Assembly (NCBI RefSeq): GCF_007860175.1
Contig: NZ_SJPX01000003.1
Location: 755,380 to 819,379 of the forward strand
Reading direction: 5' to 3'
DNA: 64,000 bases
From: Rubripirellula reticaptiva
GTDB taxonomy: Bacteria; Planctomycetota; Planctomycetia; Pirellulales; Pirellulaceae
The translations under genes and the position numbers were made by a program. A model generated the notes under the pieces. That model did no database searches. It saw only the letters and a list, made by a program, of their open reading frames with translations, and was not told where the DNA came from. The first letter of the stretch is position 1. Every line of letters begins with the position of its first letter. Shown here piece by piece: positions 36,761-49,218 of the stretch.

Positions 36761-36967
36761 GGAAAGTTGCATTGGTCGGTAACAAACGGCATCTTTGGGC
36801 GGGGTTCGTTTCGATTAATTTCATAGGATGAACCGTCGCTTTTGACCGAAGGATCAACCGCGAAGCAACAGATGACTCGCATTTTGCTCCGTAGCAACAA
36901 TTGGCGGGAAACGATCTGCTAACGCATTTTCGCGCGACGGGCTAGTCTTCATCGCGATCATTCAAAA

Positions 36968-40315
<3,348 letters not shown>

Positions 40316-40534
40316 TCATATGAGCGTCTGGCTTTTATACCAAATGACGCAGGGATGTCGTCGGCGTGCAAGGAAAGAAAACGATCCGAACAGTCACAAA
40401 TTCCATCGAGACGTCGTTTCGCAGATGGGTGTCGGCAGGATAGACGCAATCCATCGATGGCGGATCAATCAAAGCATCGAGCACGATCTCGATCGCTTTT
40501 TCGCGTTCGCTGCAACCTGTTTTGGTCATCGCTT

Positions 40535-40563
40535 GCAGGTGCAGGTGCAGGTGCAGGTGCAGG
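40535..40563. repeat. GCAGGT hexanucleotide tandem repeat
   Basis: Four full copies of GCAGGT and a fifth ending in C, about 190 bases before the symporter start. No gene frame can be assigned to it. Confidence 0.85.
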
Positions 40564-40750
40564 CCAACGCGAAGGTGTTGGTTCGCCCGAATGACGTCGG
40601 TGCCTGTGTTCATTGCTTGCACTGCAAAAATCTATCGACTAGAACCGACTGACTTTTGATCATGACGCGTACCGTCAAGGAAGTGAATCGAATGTTGTTG
40701 TAAACCCGGCGAGAACAGGTCGAGAAGTTTTTGAATAGGATTGGTGTTCT

Positions 40751-42346
40751 GTGATCGCAGTGGTGTTTTTTAACGGTGTCGACTGGGCGGTTCTGATTGG
40801 CTATTTCGTTGCCATCATGTCGTTGGGCTTATTCTTTTGGCGACGAAACAATTCGGCCGACGAATTCACCGCGGGTGGCAGGACCCTGCCGGGATGGTTA
40901 TGCGGCTTGTCAATTTTTGCGACCTACCTGAGCAGTATCAGTTATCTGGCGCTGCCGGGGAAAGCGTTTGTCGACAATTGGAACGCATTCATGTATTCGC
41001 TCGCGCTGCCGTTTGCAGCATTGATTGCGGTTCGGTTTTTTGTGCCGTTGTATCGCAAATCAGGTGAGATATCGGCCTATTCGTTGCTAGAAACGCGATT
41101 CGGTTTATGGGCGCGAATCTACGCGAGCAGCTTTTACTTGCTGTATCAGATCGCTCGCATCGGTGTCGTGATGTACCTGATGGCGTTGCCGATGGCGGTA
41201 CTGTTCGGATGGGACATTCGCACCGTGATTCTGTTCACCGGTGCGATCGTCACGGCTTATTCCTTTGTGGGCGGGATCGTGGCGGTGATTTGGGCAGACG
41301 CGATTCAGGCGGTCGTGTTGTTGGCGGGAGCCTTGCTTGCGTTAGGAATCATGTTGTGGGGAATGCCTGGTGGTCCTTCGGAAGTGATTGCGGTAGCCAA
41401 CGAGAGCGGCAAGTTCTCGCTGGGCAGCACGTCTTTGTTTGACGTGTCAGAGCCAACCGTCTGGGTCGTACTCGCGTTCGGCTTGTTCGATAACCTGCGT
41501 AACTTTGGCATCGATCAGAGTTACATTCAACGCTACATCGCCTCGAGCAGCGACCGCGAAGCAGCGAAAAGTGTTTGGTTGGGATCGATGTTGTATGTTC
41601 CCGTCAGTGCTCTGTTCTTGTTCATCGGATCATCGCTGTTTGCGTTTTACGAGAGCCATCCTGCGGATACGCAGGAGGTTCGAATCATTGTTGCCGAGCA
41701 GAAGTTGATGCAGGCAGGCATTTCGTTTGATGCGGCAGACTATCAACAGCGACTTCAGGAAACCGCCGCAAAACTGACTTCCAAAGATTTGGGCGACCGA
41801 GTGTTCCCCCATTTCATCGCGGCGCATCTGCCACAAGGTGCACGTGGTCTGCTGATTGCTGCCGTCTTCGCGGCGGCGATGAGCACGGTTTCGACGTCGC
41901 TCAACTCGTCGGCCACTTTGGTGATGAGTGATTTCTACAAGCGGTTGTATCGTCCGTTGTCAAACGATCAACAGGATGTTCGCGTGCTTCGTTTTGCGAC
42001 CATTGGTTGGGGAGCGATGGGGACGATGATGGCGCTAGCGCTGGTGCGTTTGACCGAAAGCGCACTTGATGTTTGGTGGTTGCTGTCGGGCGTTTTGGGC
42101 GCCGGGATCATTGGATTGTTCCTGCTCGGGTTGATGGTTCCTGCGATCCGAAGCAAGCGTTCAATCTGGGTGCTTGCGTTCGGGATGCTGGTGATCGGAT
42201 GGATGGCTGTTTCAAAGAGCGACTACTGGCCCGAATCGCTCGATCAGTTCACCAGCCCATTTCACACTTTCTTGGTGATCGTGATTGGACCTTTGGCAAT
42301 GATCCTCGCTGGCTGGCTAATTGCCGATCGAAGGAGCAGTGCATGA
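40751..42346 (+). CDS. Sodium:solute symporter (SSS family)
   Basis: 531 residues with about 13 hydrophobic segments. The N-terminus DWAVLIGYFVAIMSLGLFFW and the family motif RTLPGWLCGLSIFATYLSSISYLALPGKAF are typical, as are GLLIAAVFAAAMSTVSTSLNSSATL and LGAGIIGLFLLGLM. Such proteins take up sugars, sialic acids or other organic solutes with sodium. The start is GTG at 40751. The stop overlaps the ATG of the following sulfatase (ATGA), so the two are co-translated, which suggests import of a product released by that sulfatase and by the divergent beta-galactosidase. Confidence 0.93.
   Translation: MIAVVFFNGVDWAVLIGYFVAIMSLGLFFWRRNNSADEFTAGGRTLPGWLCGLSIFATYLSSISYLALPGKAFVDNWNAFMYSLALPFAALIAVRFFVPLYRKSGEISAYSLLETRFGLWARIYASSFYLLYQIARIGVVMYLMALPMAVLFGWDIRTVILFTGAIVTAYSFVGGIVAVIWADAIQAVVLLAGALLALGIMLWGMPGGPSEVIAVANESGKFSLGSTSLFDVSEPTVWVVLAFGLFDNLRNFGIDQSYIQRYIASSSDREAAKSVWLGSMLYVPVSALFLFIGSSLFAFYESHPADTQEVRIIVAEQKLMQAGISFDAADYQQRLQETAAKLTSKDLGDRVFPHFIAAHLPQGARGLLIAAVFAAAMSTVSTSLNSSATLVMSDFYKRLYRPLSNDQQDVRVLRFATIGWGAMGTMMALALVRLTESALDVWWLLSGVLGAGIIGLFLLGLMVPAIRSKRSIWVLAFGMLVIGWMAVSKSDYWPESLDQFTSPFHTFLVIVIGPLAMILAGWLIADRRSSA
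42331..42336 (+). promoter_or_regulatory. Ribosome binding site deciding the sulfatase start
   Basis: AAGGAG, six bases before the ATG at 42343, inside the last codons of the symporter. It supports 42343 rather than the 90-codon longer frame back to 42073. Confidence 0.85.
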
Positions 42347-43746
42347 TGCGTGGTTTGACGTGCCGGTTTTTTTTAAGTCTTGTCGTTCTGCAGACGGGGT
42401 TCACGGCGGCGATGGCCGACGAGCGTGATCCGTCAAGGCCGCCCAATGTGATTTTGATTTTGGCAGATGATCTTGCCGTCGGTGACTTAGGCGGTGGAGA
42501 CGGCAGTCCGTCGAGGACGATGCATTTGGATCGTCTGGCTGAGCAAAGTGTGCGTTTCAATCAGGCCTACAGCGCCTCATGTGTCTGTGCACCGGCGCGT
42601 GCGGCTCTATTGACCGGTCGGTACCCGCATCGCACGGGCGTAGTAACGTTAAACATGAACACGTATCCGGTGATGACTCGCCTCCGCCGCGATGAAGAGA
42701 CCATGCCCGAACTGCTGCGTCGGGCAGGTTATGTGACTGGGTTGATCGGGAAGTGGCACGTCGGTTTGGGAGACGGCTTCCACCCGCTCGATCGTGGCTT
42801 TGACGAATACGAAGGTTTCAGTGGGTCGAGCGACGTCGGTTACTATGAGTATGCGTTTGATGTCCAAGGTAAAGTTCGGCGTGTCGCTGATCGATACTTG
42901 ACCGACGATTTGAACGATCGAGCAATCGAGTTTGTAAGGCGCCATCGAGACCAGCGGTTCTTTCTGCATTTAGCGCACTACGCACCGCATCGGCCGCTGC
43001 AAGCGCCAGCCGAAATCATCCAGAAATATTCTGATCATGGGTTCGACGAATCGACATCGACGATCTACGCGATGATCGAAGTGATGGACCACGGGATTGG
43101 AAGGTTGCTAGAAGAGCTTGATGAGTTAGACCTTGCCAAGGAAACGGTGATTGTGTTTGCCAGCGACAACGGTCCGGACCCACTGACTGGTGTACGATTC
43201 AACCACCATCTACGAGGCACCAAATACCAAGTCGATGAGGGTGGGATTCGTGTGCCTCTGTTTGTTCGCTGGCCAGGTGTGTTTGCCGCTGGCGAGCGAA
43301 ATCAACAGGTTCACTTTGTTGATCTGCTACCAACGCTTCTGGACTTCACCAGAACCGATACTGTCACGACTGCAAACCCGCTGGACGGAAAGAGTTTCGC
43401 ACGAGTGCTTCGTGATCCGTCTGCTGACTTTTCGCCGACGCGTTTCTGGCAATGGAATCGAGGTCGGCCAAATTACACTCACAATGCTGCCGTTCGCGAA
43501 GGCAAGTTCAAACTGGTTCGCCCCTTTGTCACGCGAGGCAGCAAGATTCAAGATTCGACATTGCCAGCGGAACTCTATGATTTAGATTCGGATCCAACCG
43601 AGTCAACGAACATCGCTGCTGAACATCCTGATCTGGTGCAGCAGCTCGGCGGCAAACTGCAACGGTGGGCCGATGATGTGGAGAAGGAACGAGTTCGGCC
43701 TGAATCAGAAAAACGTCGCGATGATTTGCCGTTAAAGATTCGTTAG
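42343..43746 (+). CDS. Secreted formylglycine sulfatase coupled to the symporter
   Basis: 467 residues from ATG 42343. Signal peptide LSLVVLQTGFTAAMA. Metal ligands D42/D43 (ILADDLAVGD), C82 and R86 in CVCAPARAALLTGRYPHR, GKWHVGLG, VFASDNGPDP, HHLRGTKYQVDEGGIRVP. This is a compact S1 arylsulfatase-type enzyme without an extra module. Translational overlap with the symporter suggests that desulfation in the periplasm precedes uptake of the sugar. Confidence 0.93.
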   Translation: MMRGLTCRFFLSLVVLQTGFTAAMADERDPSRPPNVILILADDLAVGDLGGGDGSPSRTMHLDRLAEQSVRFNQAYSASCVCAPARAALLTGRYPHRTGVVTLNMNTYPVMTRLRRDEETMPELLRRAGYVTGLIGKWHVGLGDGFHPLDRGFDEYEGFSGSSDVGYYEYAFDVQGKVRRVADRYLTDDLNDRAIEFVRRHRDQRFFLHLAHYAPHRPLQAPAEIIQKYSDHGFDESTSTIYAMIEVMDHGIGRLLEELDELDLAKETVIVFASDNGPDPLTGVRFNHHLRGTKYQVDEGGIRVPLFVRWPGVFAAGERNQQVHFVDLLPTLLDFTRTDTVTTANPLDGKSFARVLRDPSADFSPTRFWQWNRGRPNYTHNAAVREGKFKLVRPFVTRGSKIQDSTLPAELYDLDSDPTESTNIAAEHPDLVQQLGGKLQRWADDVEKERVRPESEKRRDDLPLKIR

Positions 43747-44088
43747 ATCAAATCGGCTGCGATTGCTCGCTGAAGTTTGCGGATCCCGCTAGAACAAATA
43801 TTCGAGAGTATTGAAAAGGAATCCAGGCTTTGTTTCACGTCGGCGGATAGAACACCGCCATCAGAATAAAGAAACACGGGCGAGTTATGATCGTCGCAGT
43901 AAAAATTTCCGTTCGCGAACTCGCGGGGAATTAGGAGCAAGCGGTTCAAGAAAACGATGCAAGCCAACAAAAACAACGCGAGCTTCTGGGACCTGTCGTT
44001 TCTAGAATCAATCCCAAAGAAGAATCGCTTCAAACAGGCTAAAGCCGCTTGCAGAAAAATACTACCGAGCGATCAGAGCTGTCGGCGA
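43747..44088. other. Convergent intergenic region, nothing assigned
   Basis: 342 bases between the sulfatase and a converging esterase gene. A 96-codon minus-strand frame (43743-44033) has a hydrophobic stretch but a TTG start, no ribosome site, and overlaps the sulfatase stop; not supported. Confidence 0.4.
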
Positions 44089-45105
44089 CTACTTGTTGCT
44101 CTTAAGTGTCGCGATCAGATAATCGGTTGACGTGGCGTGCTCGACGTTTGGCGCATTGGGGTAAATAAGTTCGCAATCGATGCCCATTTCGATGCAATGT
44201 TGCTGTAGCTTTACTCCAAAGTTGGATGTGTGCGTTGGGTCCTTCTGATTCTTGCCAAGTGATGGAGGGCTGCTGTACCACAAATAGACGCCTGGATCAT
44301 CTTGGCTAACCAGCGCGTATGGTGAGTACTCTTCGATCCAGGGTAAAATGCTTTCGCGGTCGGTTAGGAATTCGGCAAAGTTCTTTTTGCCGAATGCATG
44401 CCCTCCGTATTTACTGTTGGGCGTCAATTGCTTCATCTGTTTTGGATCGAGAGTCGTTTGTGCACCAACCACCGCCGCGCACCACAGTCGACTTGATTGT
44501 CGGGCGACCGGGTCATCGCTTTTGGAATCAGCCAAGTCATCGTGAAAAGCCAACCACAGGCTGGAGCACGCACCCGCCGAACCACCAGCGGCACCAATGC
44601 GGTCCATGTCGATGTTCCATTCGGATGCTTTTGTACGGACAAATTGCAGTGCTCTAGCGGCATCGTGCAGCGGGGCTTTTACTGGGGGCATCATATCGCC
44701 CGCCTGTCGAACGTATCGGTAGTTGATTGCCGCGACGGAAATGCCGGCTTCGAGTAGTGAGGAAACATTCACGAAACGATGAACAATTTCTTTGCTGCCG
44801 CCTGTCCAACCGCCGCCGTGAATCACAAACACCAGAGGCGTTGGCGTGTCCGATTCAGCCTTCCAAAAGTCAATCACATTGCGGTTGTGATCGCCGTACT
44901 TGATTTCGGTCAACGTTGGTTTAGGAACTGATTCGTCATACGCTGCGGGGGTCTTAGGCGATTGCGTCTTCGGCGGCGAGGTCTTCTTTGCGTCTTCGTT
45001 CGTTTGAGCGGACGCAGATACAGAGACGATCAGACCGAGCAGGACACAGACGACGGTTTGCATTGATCGCACGATTGTTCTCACTATGATTGGATGTCGT
45101 TTCAT
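44089..45105 (-). CDS. Secreted alpha/beta-hydrolase esterase
   Basis: 338 residues from ATG 45105 (the TTG at 45123 is less likely), with signal peptide VVCVLLGLIVSVSASAQ. Oxyanion motif HGGGW (96-100) and nucleophile S176 in GGSAG (174-178), then an Asp-containing turn (SLGKNQKDPTHTSNFG) and a late His (NVEHATSTDY) give a full triad of the bacterial esterase/acetyl-hydrolase type (HSL/BD-FAE-like). It may cleave ester groups from polysaccharides, in line with the two SGNH esterases nearby, but the substrate is unknown. Confidence 0.85.
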   Translation of the reverse strand: MKRHPIIVRTIVRSMQTVVCVLLGLIVSVSASAQTNEDAKKTSPPKTQSPKTPAAYDESVPKPTLTEIKYGDHNRNVIDFWKAESDTPTPLVFVIHGGGWTGGSKEIVHRFVNVSSLLEAGISVAAINYRYVRQAGDMMPPVKAPLHDAARALQFVRTKASEWNIDMDRIGAAGGSAGACSSLWLAFHDDLADSKSDDPVARQSSRLWCAAVVGAQTTLDPKQMKQLTPNSKYGGHAFGKKNFAEFLTDRESILPWIEEYSPYALVSQDDPGVYLWYSSPPSLGKNQKDPTHTSNFGVKLQQHCIEMGIDCELIYPNAPNVEHATSTDYLIATLKSNK

Positions 45106-45268
45106 TGAATTGGCTTCGTTCAAGATTTTCGGCGTCGCAGAGTCTATCGCAGTTGAACTTAGTTTTTCGAAATCACTGGAGCCTTTTTGTGGCTGTGCAG
45201 CGGTGTCGCTAGGATTGAAGAGTGTCGCTTAAGCAATCGGGGATTAGCGCCACGACAAATTTTGAGTT

Positions 45269-47155
45269 CTACTTTTCGGCATTTGCATTTAGCAGGACCT
45301 TGGCTTCGTGCTTTCGACGATCAAGGTCTTGTTGCCGGAGTGCTGCTTGAATTTGTTGCTTCTGTTTTCGATCAAGCTTTTCAGGAATCTCGTTAAAAAT
45401 TCCCATCGGTATGGATTCGAGCGGCCAGTCGTCGCTGCGCTGGGTCGCGAAGGGGATGTCTGTGATTCGGTCCGCTTGCAAATTGCCTAGTGGACTGCGC
45501 GCCCATGCGTACCGATAGTGAACCGGACTTGGCACCATAGAGCTGCTTAGAACCAACGAGGTCGTGTCAGACTTTGGCTTACCGCGATCGTCTTTGCCTA
45601 TGACGAGATGCGTTGCTTCGGCGGGATGGAACCTGCGATCCTCGCCCGCGATCGCAAAGCCTAGGATTGGTCCACCGTCGTCAATCGCGCTGGCTGGTTC
45701 ATCAAGCCGCAAAACGATTCGTCCATCATCGACCTTCATATCGACAACGATTGGAGGCTTCCAGCGAATCGAATTGGAAAATCCATACTGTGTCGCCAAT
45801 GCCCATCGCGAGATTCGCTCGCCCGCTGGGATCTTTTGCTGGGGGTGATACCAACGGCGCCGCAGATCGTAGGTGCTGGTGAAGCCAATGTTCTGGTCAC
45901 CGGCTTGATAGAAATCCAGGAAAGTCTTGTACTGGGCTTCGCGAATGAAGGGCCCCGCATTCGACATCATTTCAGAGAAATTGTCGAGCGTCTGGACGGG
46001 GCCTTCCGTACACAGCGATAGGATTCCGAACGGCAACTGAGGATCGTTAAATGCGGCACGCCAAGCAGTGATCATTTTCGGAAATAGTTGCCGATACATC
46101 ACCGCACCCGGAGTACCGTCAAAGCAGTTGTTGTATCCCTGGTGAAAGATTGCACCTTTAATTTGCAATCCAGCGATAGGCGATATCATGCTGGCGTAAC
46201 AGTTGCCGGGCCGGTTGTGGTCGAGTGCGGGGCCAGGACGTAAATCAGTTGGCACGGTTTCGTTGGAAGGCATTTGCTTGCCTTCCTTTTCAACACGAGC
46301 GACTTTGCTGCGATAGTTTTCGATGCGACTATCGAGGTCAGCTTTCGCATCCCAGTCGGCAACCTGCTTGTCCCACCGGGCAAGTAGGTCTGTGACTTGC
46401 TCGGTTTCCACTTGTCGCAACACCGCGTCGGGTATCCAAGTTTCCACCGTGGTTCCACCTCGCGACGCATCGACGACCCCGATGGGAACTTGAGTTGCCA
46501 TGTGGATGCGGCGTGCGAAAACGTATCCGATCGCAGACAATTCTCGTGCGATTTCGGGCGAGCAAACGTCCCAATCGCCTTTGCGGTAGTGGCGGCCGAA
46601 CCATTGGCTCCATTCATGCAGTCGCGGAAATCCCTTTCGATCTTCGAAACCGTTCGCTGCAGGAACCGTTAGGATTCGGATGTTTGTGTAGTTCGCTGAA
46701 ACAATTTCAAGTTGGCCATTTTCGATTCGGTCCAACGGAAATTCCATGTTGCTCTGGCCACCAAGCACCCAGACGTCGCCGACAAGAATATTGTCAAGCG
46801 TTAGAGTCTGCGTCTCGCCGGTGACCTTCATTTCGCCAGGCAAAGATCTGGCTTCCATCGCCGGCAGTTCAACTTTCCATGATCGGTCCTCGGCGGCAAT
46901 TCCGACTTGTTTTGCTCCGCCGAACTCAACTGTGACCTGTTCACCGGGTTTGGCCCATCCCCAAATGACCATTGGCTTGTCTCTCTGCAGAACCATATTG
47001 GTTTGAAAGACGTTGCTAACACAAAGGCCATTGCTGATCGCTGGGATGTCGATGACGTCTTCGCGAGGCATCCGTTTCGACCTGTCTTGCGATGACGCCG
47101 ATTTATTCGTCAAGAAGACCAGTGCAAAAGCAAGAATGGCTGCGGTTCGAATCAT
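45269..47155 (-). CDS. Sialate O-acetylesterase-like SGNH hydrolase, altered QGE motif
   Basis: 628 residues from ATG 47155 (signal peptide TAAILAFALVFLTNKSASSQ); the frame extends upstream only to a TTG. The N-terminal beta domain (NMVLQRDKPMVIWGWA) and S135 in GGQSNME match the family, as does the His motif RRWYHPQQK. The block that reads WYQGEAN in the paralogue at 28102-29718 is FHQGYNN here, with Tyr341 in place of Glu. The C-terminus (about 590-628) is charged and helical. Function as an acetylesterase is probable but activity could differ. Confidence 0.83.
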   Translation of the reverse strand: MIRTAAILAFALVFLTNKSASSQDRSKRMPREDVIDIPAISNGLCVSNVFQTNMVLQRDKPMVIWGWAKPGEQVTVEFGGAKQVGIAAEDRSWKVELPAMEARSLPGEMKVTGETQTLTLDNILVGDVWVLGGQSNMEFPLDRIENGQLEIVSANYTNIRILTVPAANGFEDRKGFPRLHEWSQWFGRHYRKGDWDVCSPEIARELSAIGYVFARRIHMATQVPIGVVDASRGGTTVETWIPDAVLRQVETEQVTDLLARWDKQVADWDAKADLDSRIENYRSKVARVEKEGKQMPSNETVPTDLRPGPALDHNRPGNCYASMISPIAGLQIKGAIFHQGYNNCFDGTPGAVMYRQLFPKMITAWRAAFNDPQLPFGILSLCTEGPVQTLDNFSEMMSNAGPFIREAQYKTFLDFYQAGDQNIGFTSTYDLRRRWYHPQQKIPAGERISRWALATQYGFSNSIRWKPPIVVDMKVDDGRIVLRLDEPASAIDDGGPILGFAIAGEDRRFHPAEATHLVIGKDDRGKPKSDTTSLVLSSSMVPSPVHYRYAWARSPLGNLQADRITDIPFATQRSDDWPLESIPMGIFNEIPEKLDRKQKQQIQAALRQQDLDRRKHEAKVLLNANAEK

Positions 47156-47435
47156 GGTAAATCCTGTTGGATGTTCAATGCGGCGTCGCATGCGTTCAAT
47201 CCACGTCGGAAGCGAGGGCGCTTGCTGCGTCAACTATCATACTTCGGATCAACGCCAGCAACTGCCGCGTGCCGGCTTCCCCGAACCGTAAGAACGTCAA
47301 GAGCCACACCAACAACTCGCATAAACGCGTTTCCAAGAATGGAGACGCAAAGGATGACTGGAATCGTTTCTGCGACTTCTGGAAAAGTGCTGCCTTCCCA
47401 TGGTGCGTTCACTTGCAGGAAGTAGACAATGCCTT

Positions 47436-48476
47436 TTATCCGGGGGAAGCGGAACCCTGGTCCCAGCGTGAATTTTCCACAAGCTCGCGGACGACCGAGA
47501 ACCAACTTGGATATACCGTTGCTCGATAGGCTGAGTCCTTCGGCAATTCGGCCATCAACCGCCGGTGGGCAATCCCTAGGTTATGGTAAGGCAGTCTGGG
47601 GAACAGGTGGTGCAAGCCGTGATAACGCATTCCTAAAGGAAACAGCAATTCAGTGAAAACGGTTGTGCCTGTCACATTCGCCGAGTCCAAAACTTGATCG
47701 TCGTGCGATAAAGGTTGCCCGTGCGAAAGATATCGATGAGCCGCCAGCGTGCGTATGTGGTTCAATCCAAGCGCAAAAGCGGCGAGGCAATAAAGCTGAG
47801 GAAGTCGTGTCCACTGTGTCACGCCTGCAATCACGCACGCAAAAATCGCCCATGCGCGGATGCTGCACGCGAGATCCATCAGTGCCCAAGTGCGTAGCGG
47901 CGCACGCGGGGGAATCATCCGACAATACTTGAAATCGATGACGAACGAGGATGCATGCTGAAGTGTCCAGAGTCTCAATCGGGGATGCAAGAACGTAAGG
48001 GGGGTTAACAGGAATCGCAAAGTCACCAATATCGGTTGCAGGAAAATCTGAGCAAGAAATACCCCGATGGACCAATGCGATGACGCTGCAAGCGGCAGGT
48101 ACTCGCCATCGTGATCGGTCCCGTAGTGTCTCGCGTTGTGATGGTCGACGTGGCTCTCGTAAAAGAACGTTGGCGTTAACATCGGAATCCCAGCAAGCAG
48201 ATTCCAAACGATTCTAAAAGTTCGCATTTCCCTGGATCGGAAATGAACGATTTCATGCATGAAGGAAGCAACGCGATAGAGTCCGCAGCCAGCGATCAAG
48301 AAGCTAATGATCTGGGTCGCCGATAGCATAGATGCGCTAAAGTATACCGCTGCTGCACCATAGGCGACTGCTAGGCTGAACAAAAAATCCGTCCAGTAAA
48401 TTGCCGCATTGTGATCGAAAAGGTCCGCCACGATCTTGCGAGAACTGACAGAAATCGGTTGGTGGTTTTTACACAT
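47436..48476 (-). CDS. Membrane fatty acid desaturase
   Basis: 346 residues with three to four hydrophobic segments and the three His boxes of integral-membrane desaturases: H74-EIV-H78, H109-V-D-H112-H113, and H286-GL-H289-H290 (YHGLHHLFP). The remaining histidines (NHIRTLAAHRYLSHG, near 240-252) are also family-like. It would introduce a double bond in a membrane acyl chain or carotenoid using a di-iron centre; the substrate is unknown. It has its own upstream region and no operon partner. Confidence 0.9.
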   Translation of the reverse strand: MCKNHQPISVSSRKIVADLFDHNAAIYWTDFLFSLAVAYGAAAVYFSASMLSATQIISFLIAGCGLYRVASFMHEIVHFRSREMRTFRIVWNLLAGIPMLTPTFFYESHVDHHNARHYGTDHDGEYLPLAASSHWSIGVFLAQIFLQPILVTLRFLLTPLTFLHPRLRLWTLQHASSFVIDFKYCRMIPPRAPLRTWALMDLACSIRAWAIFACVIAGVTQWTRLPQLYCLAAFALGLNHIRTLAAHRYLSHGQPLSHDDQVLDSANVTGTTVFTELLFPLGMRYHGLHHLFPRLPYHNLGIAHRRLMAELPKDSAYRATVYPSWFSVVRELVENSRWDQGSASPG

Positions 48477-48798
48477 GTTAGACTCGTTTTGAAGCTAGCA
48501 AGTTGCCCGCCACTTTGTCGCGCCGGTTCGGAAGCTATGTCAATTGCAGCTCGCCATCCTTGCGCCGATGTTATGGAAGATCGTTGTTGAAGTATGGAGA
48601 GTCATTCCTTACCGATTTTATTCATTAGTGGCGCGAGCCGTCTGGAGGTAAGGCTGGATGTTTCTGAAGCCGATTCGTGAACGATTGATCAGTGATTGGA
48701 CTGATCCGTGTTGAAACCGTGCCTGACAAAGTGAGGCAATTGCTTTCGAGATTAGCATTTTAGTTGCAACTGAGTTGGCTAAGCAAGCACTTGCTCAC

Positions 48799-49056
48799 AT
48801 GCCAACAGACGTGTTTTTCGATCGAAGGCAATGTAATTTAAACGTCAACCCCGCGATAACTATCTTCGCTCGGTTAAGGCTGCATCTCAGTACCCAAGAT
48901 CTTCGTGCTGATATTTTGTTCGCCGCAAATAGGTTGCGCCAACAACTTGGATTAACGAACTGCACCCGTCAAATTCGTAGAATGATTCGCGAATCCAAGA
49001 GTCGAATCGCCCACCGTAACCAAGTTCGCGAAAGTCATCGTTCGTTGGCGATTTAG
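48799..49056 (+). CDS. Possible small protein of unknown function
   Basis: 85 residues from ATG 48799. No recognised motif, no ribosome site, basic and helical (ADILFAANRLRQQLGL). Support comes only from the terminator-like hairpin that begins 3 bases after its stop. It may equally be a non-coding transcript. Confidence 0.25.
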   Translation: MPTDVFFDRRQCNLNVNPAITIFARLRLHLSTQDLRADILFAANRLRQQLGLTNCTRQIRRMIRESKSRIAHRNQVRESHRSLAI

Positions 49057-49095
49057 GCCTTTGCGGAGGTGCACCAGCAAAGACGGCTGTTTTTT
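49057..49095 (+). terminator. Terminator-like hairpin with T-run
   Basis: CTTTGC (49059-49064) pairs with GCAAAG (49077-49082), with outer GG/CC pairing, followed by TTTTTT at 49090-49095. It implies a plus-strand transcript in a region with no firm gene. Confidence 0.5.
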
Positions 49096-49218
49096 CGACT
49101 TATCTTGACCGTTGACCATTGGCTATTCGATTGCTCGGCGTCTGCAGCATGTTGCTGCTAGGTTCCTCTCGAGCGATTCAGTTAAGTTCTCCGAAATGCA
49201 CAGCCAACAAATTCCTCA

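Larger units (their letters stand above)
48477..49218. other. Long intergenic region with a possible small gene or RNA
   Basis: 742 bases. The only items are a 93-codon plus-strand frame at 48775-49056 (TTG start; an ATG at 48799 gives 85 residues, sequence rich in Arg/Leu with no recognised motif) and a hairpin with a T-run directly after it. The rest shows nothing. Confidence 0.4.

Noticed and set aside
40335-40622. 95-codon minus-strand frame with GTG start
   Set aside because: HLHLHLHL comes from the hexanucleotide repeat; no ribosome site or known motif.
43743-44033. 96-codon minus-strand frame with a hydrophobic segment
   Set aside because: TTG start, no ribosome site, overlaps the sulfatase stop; could be chance in AT-richer DNA.
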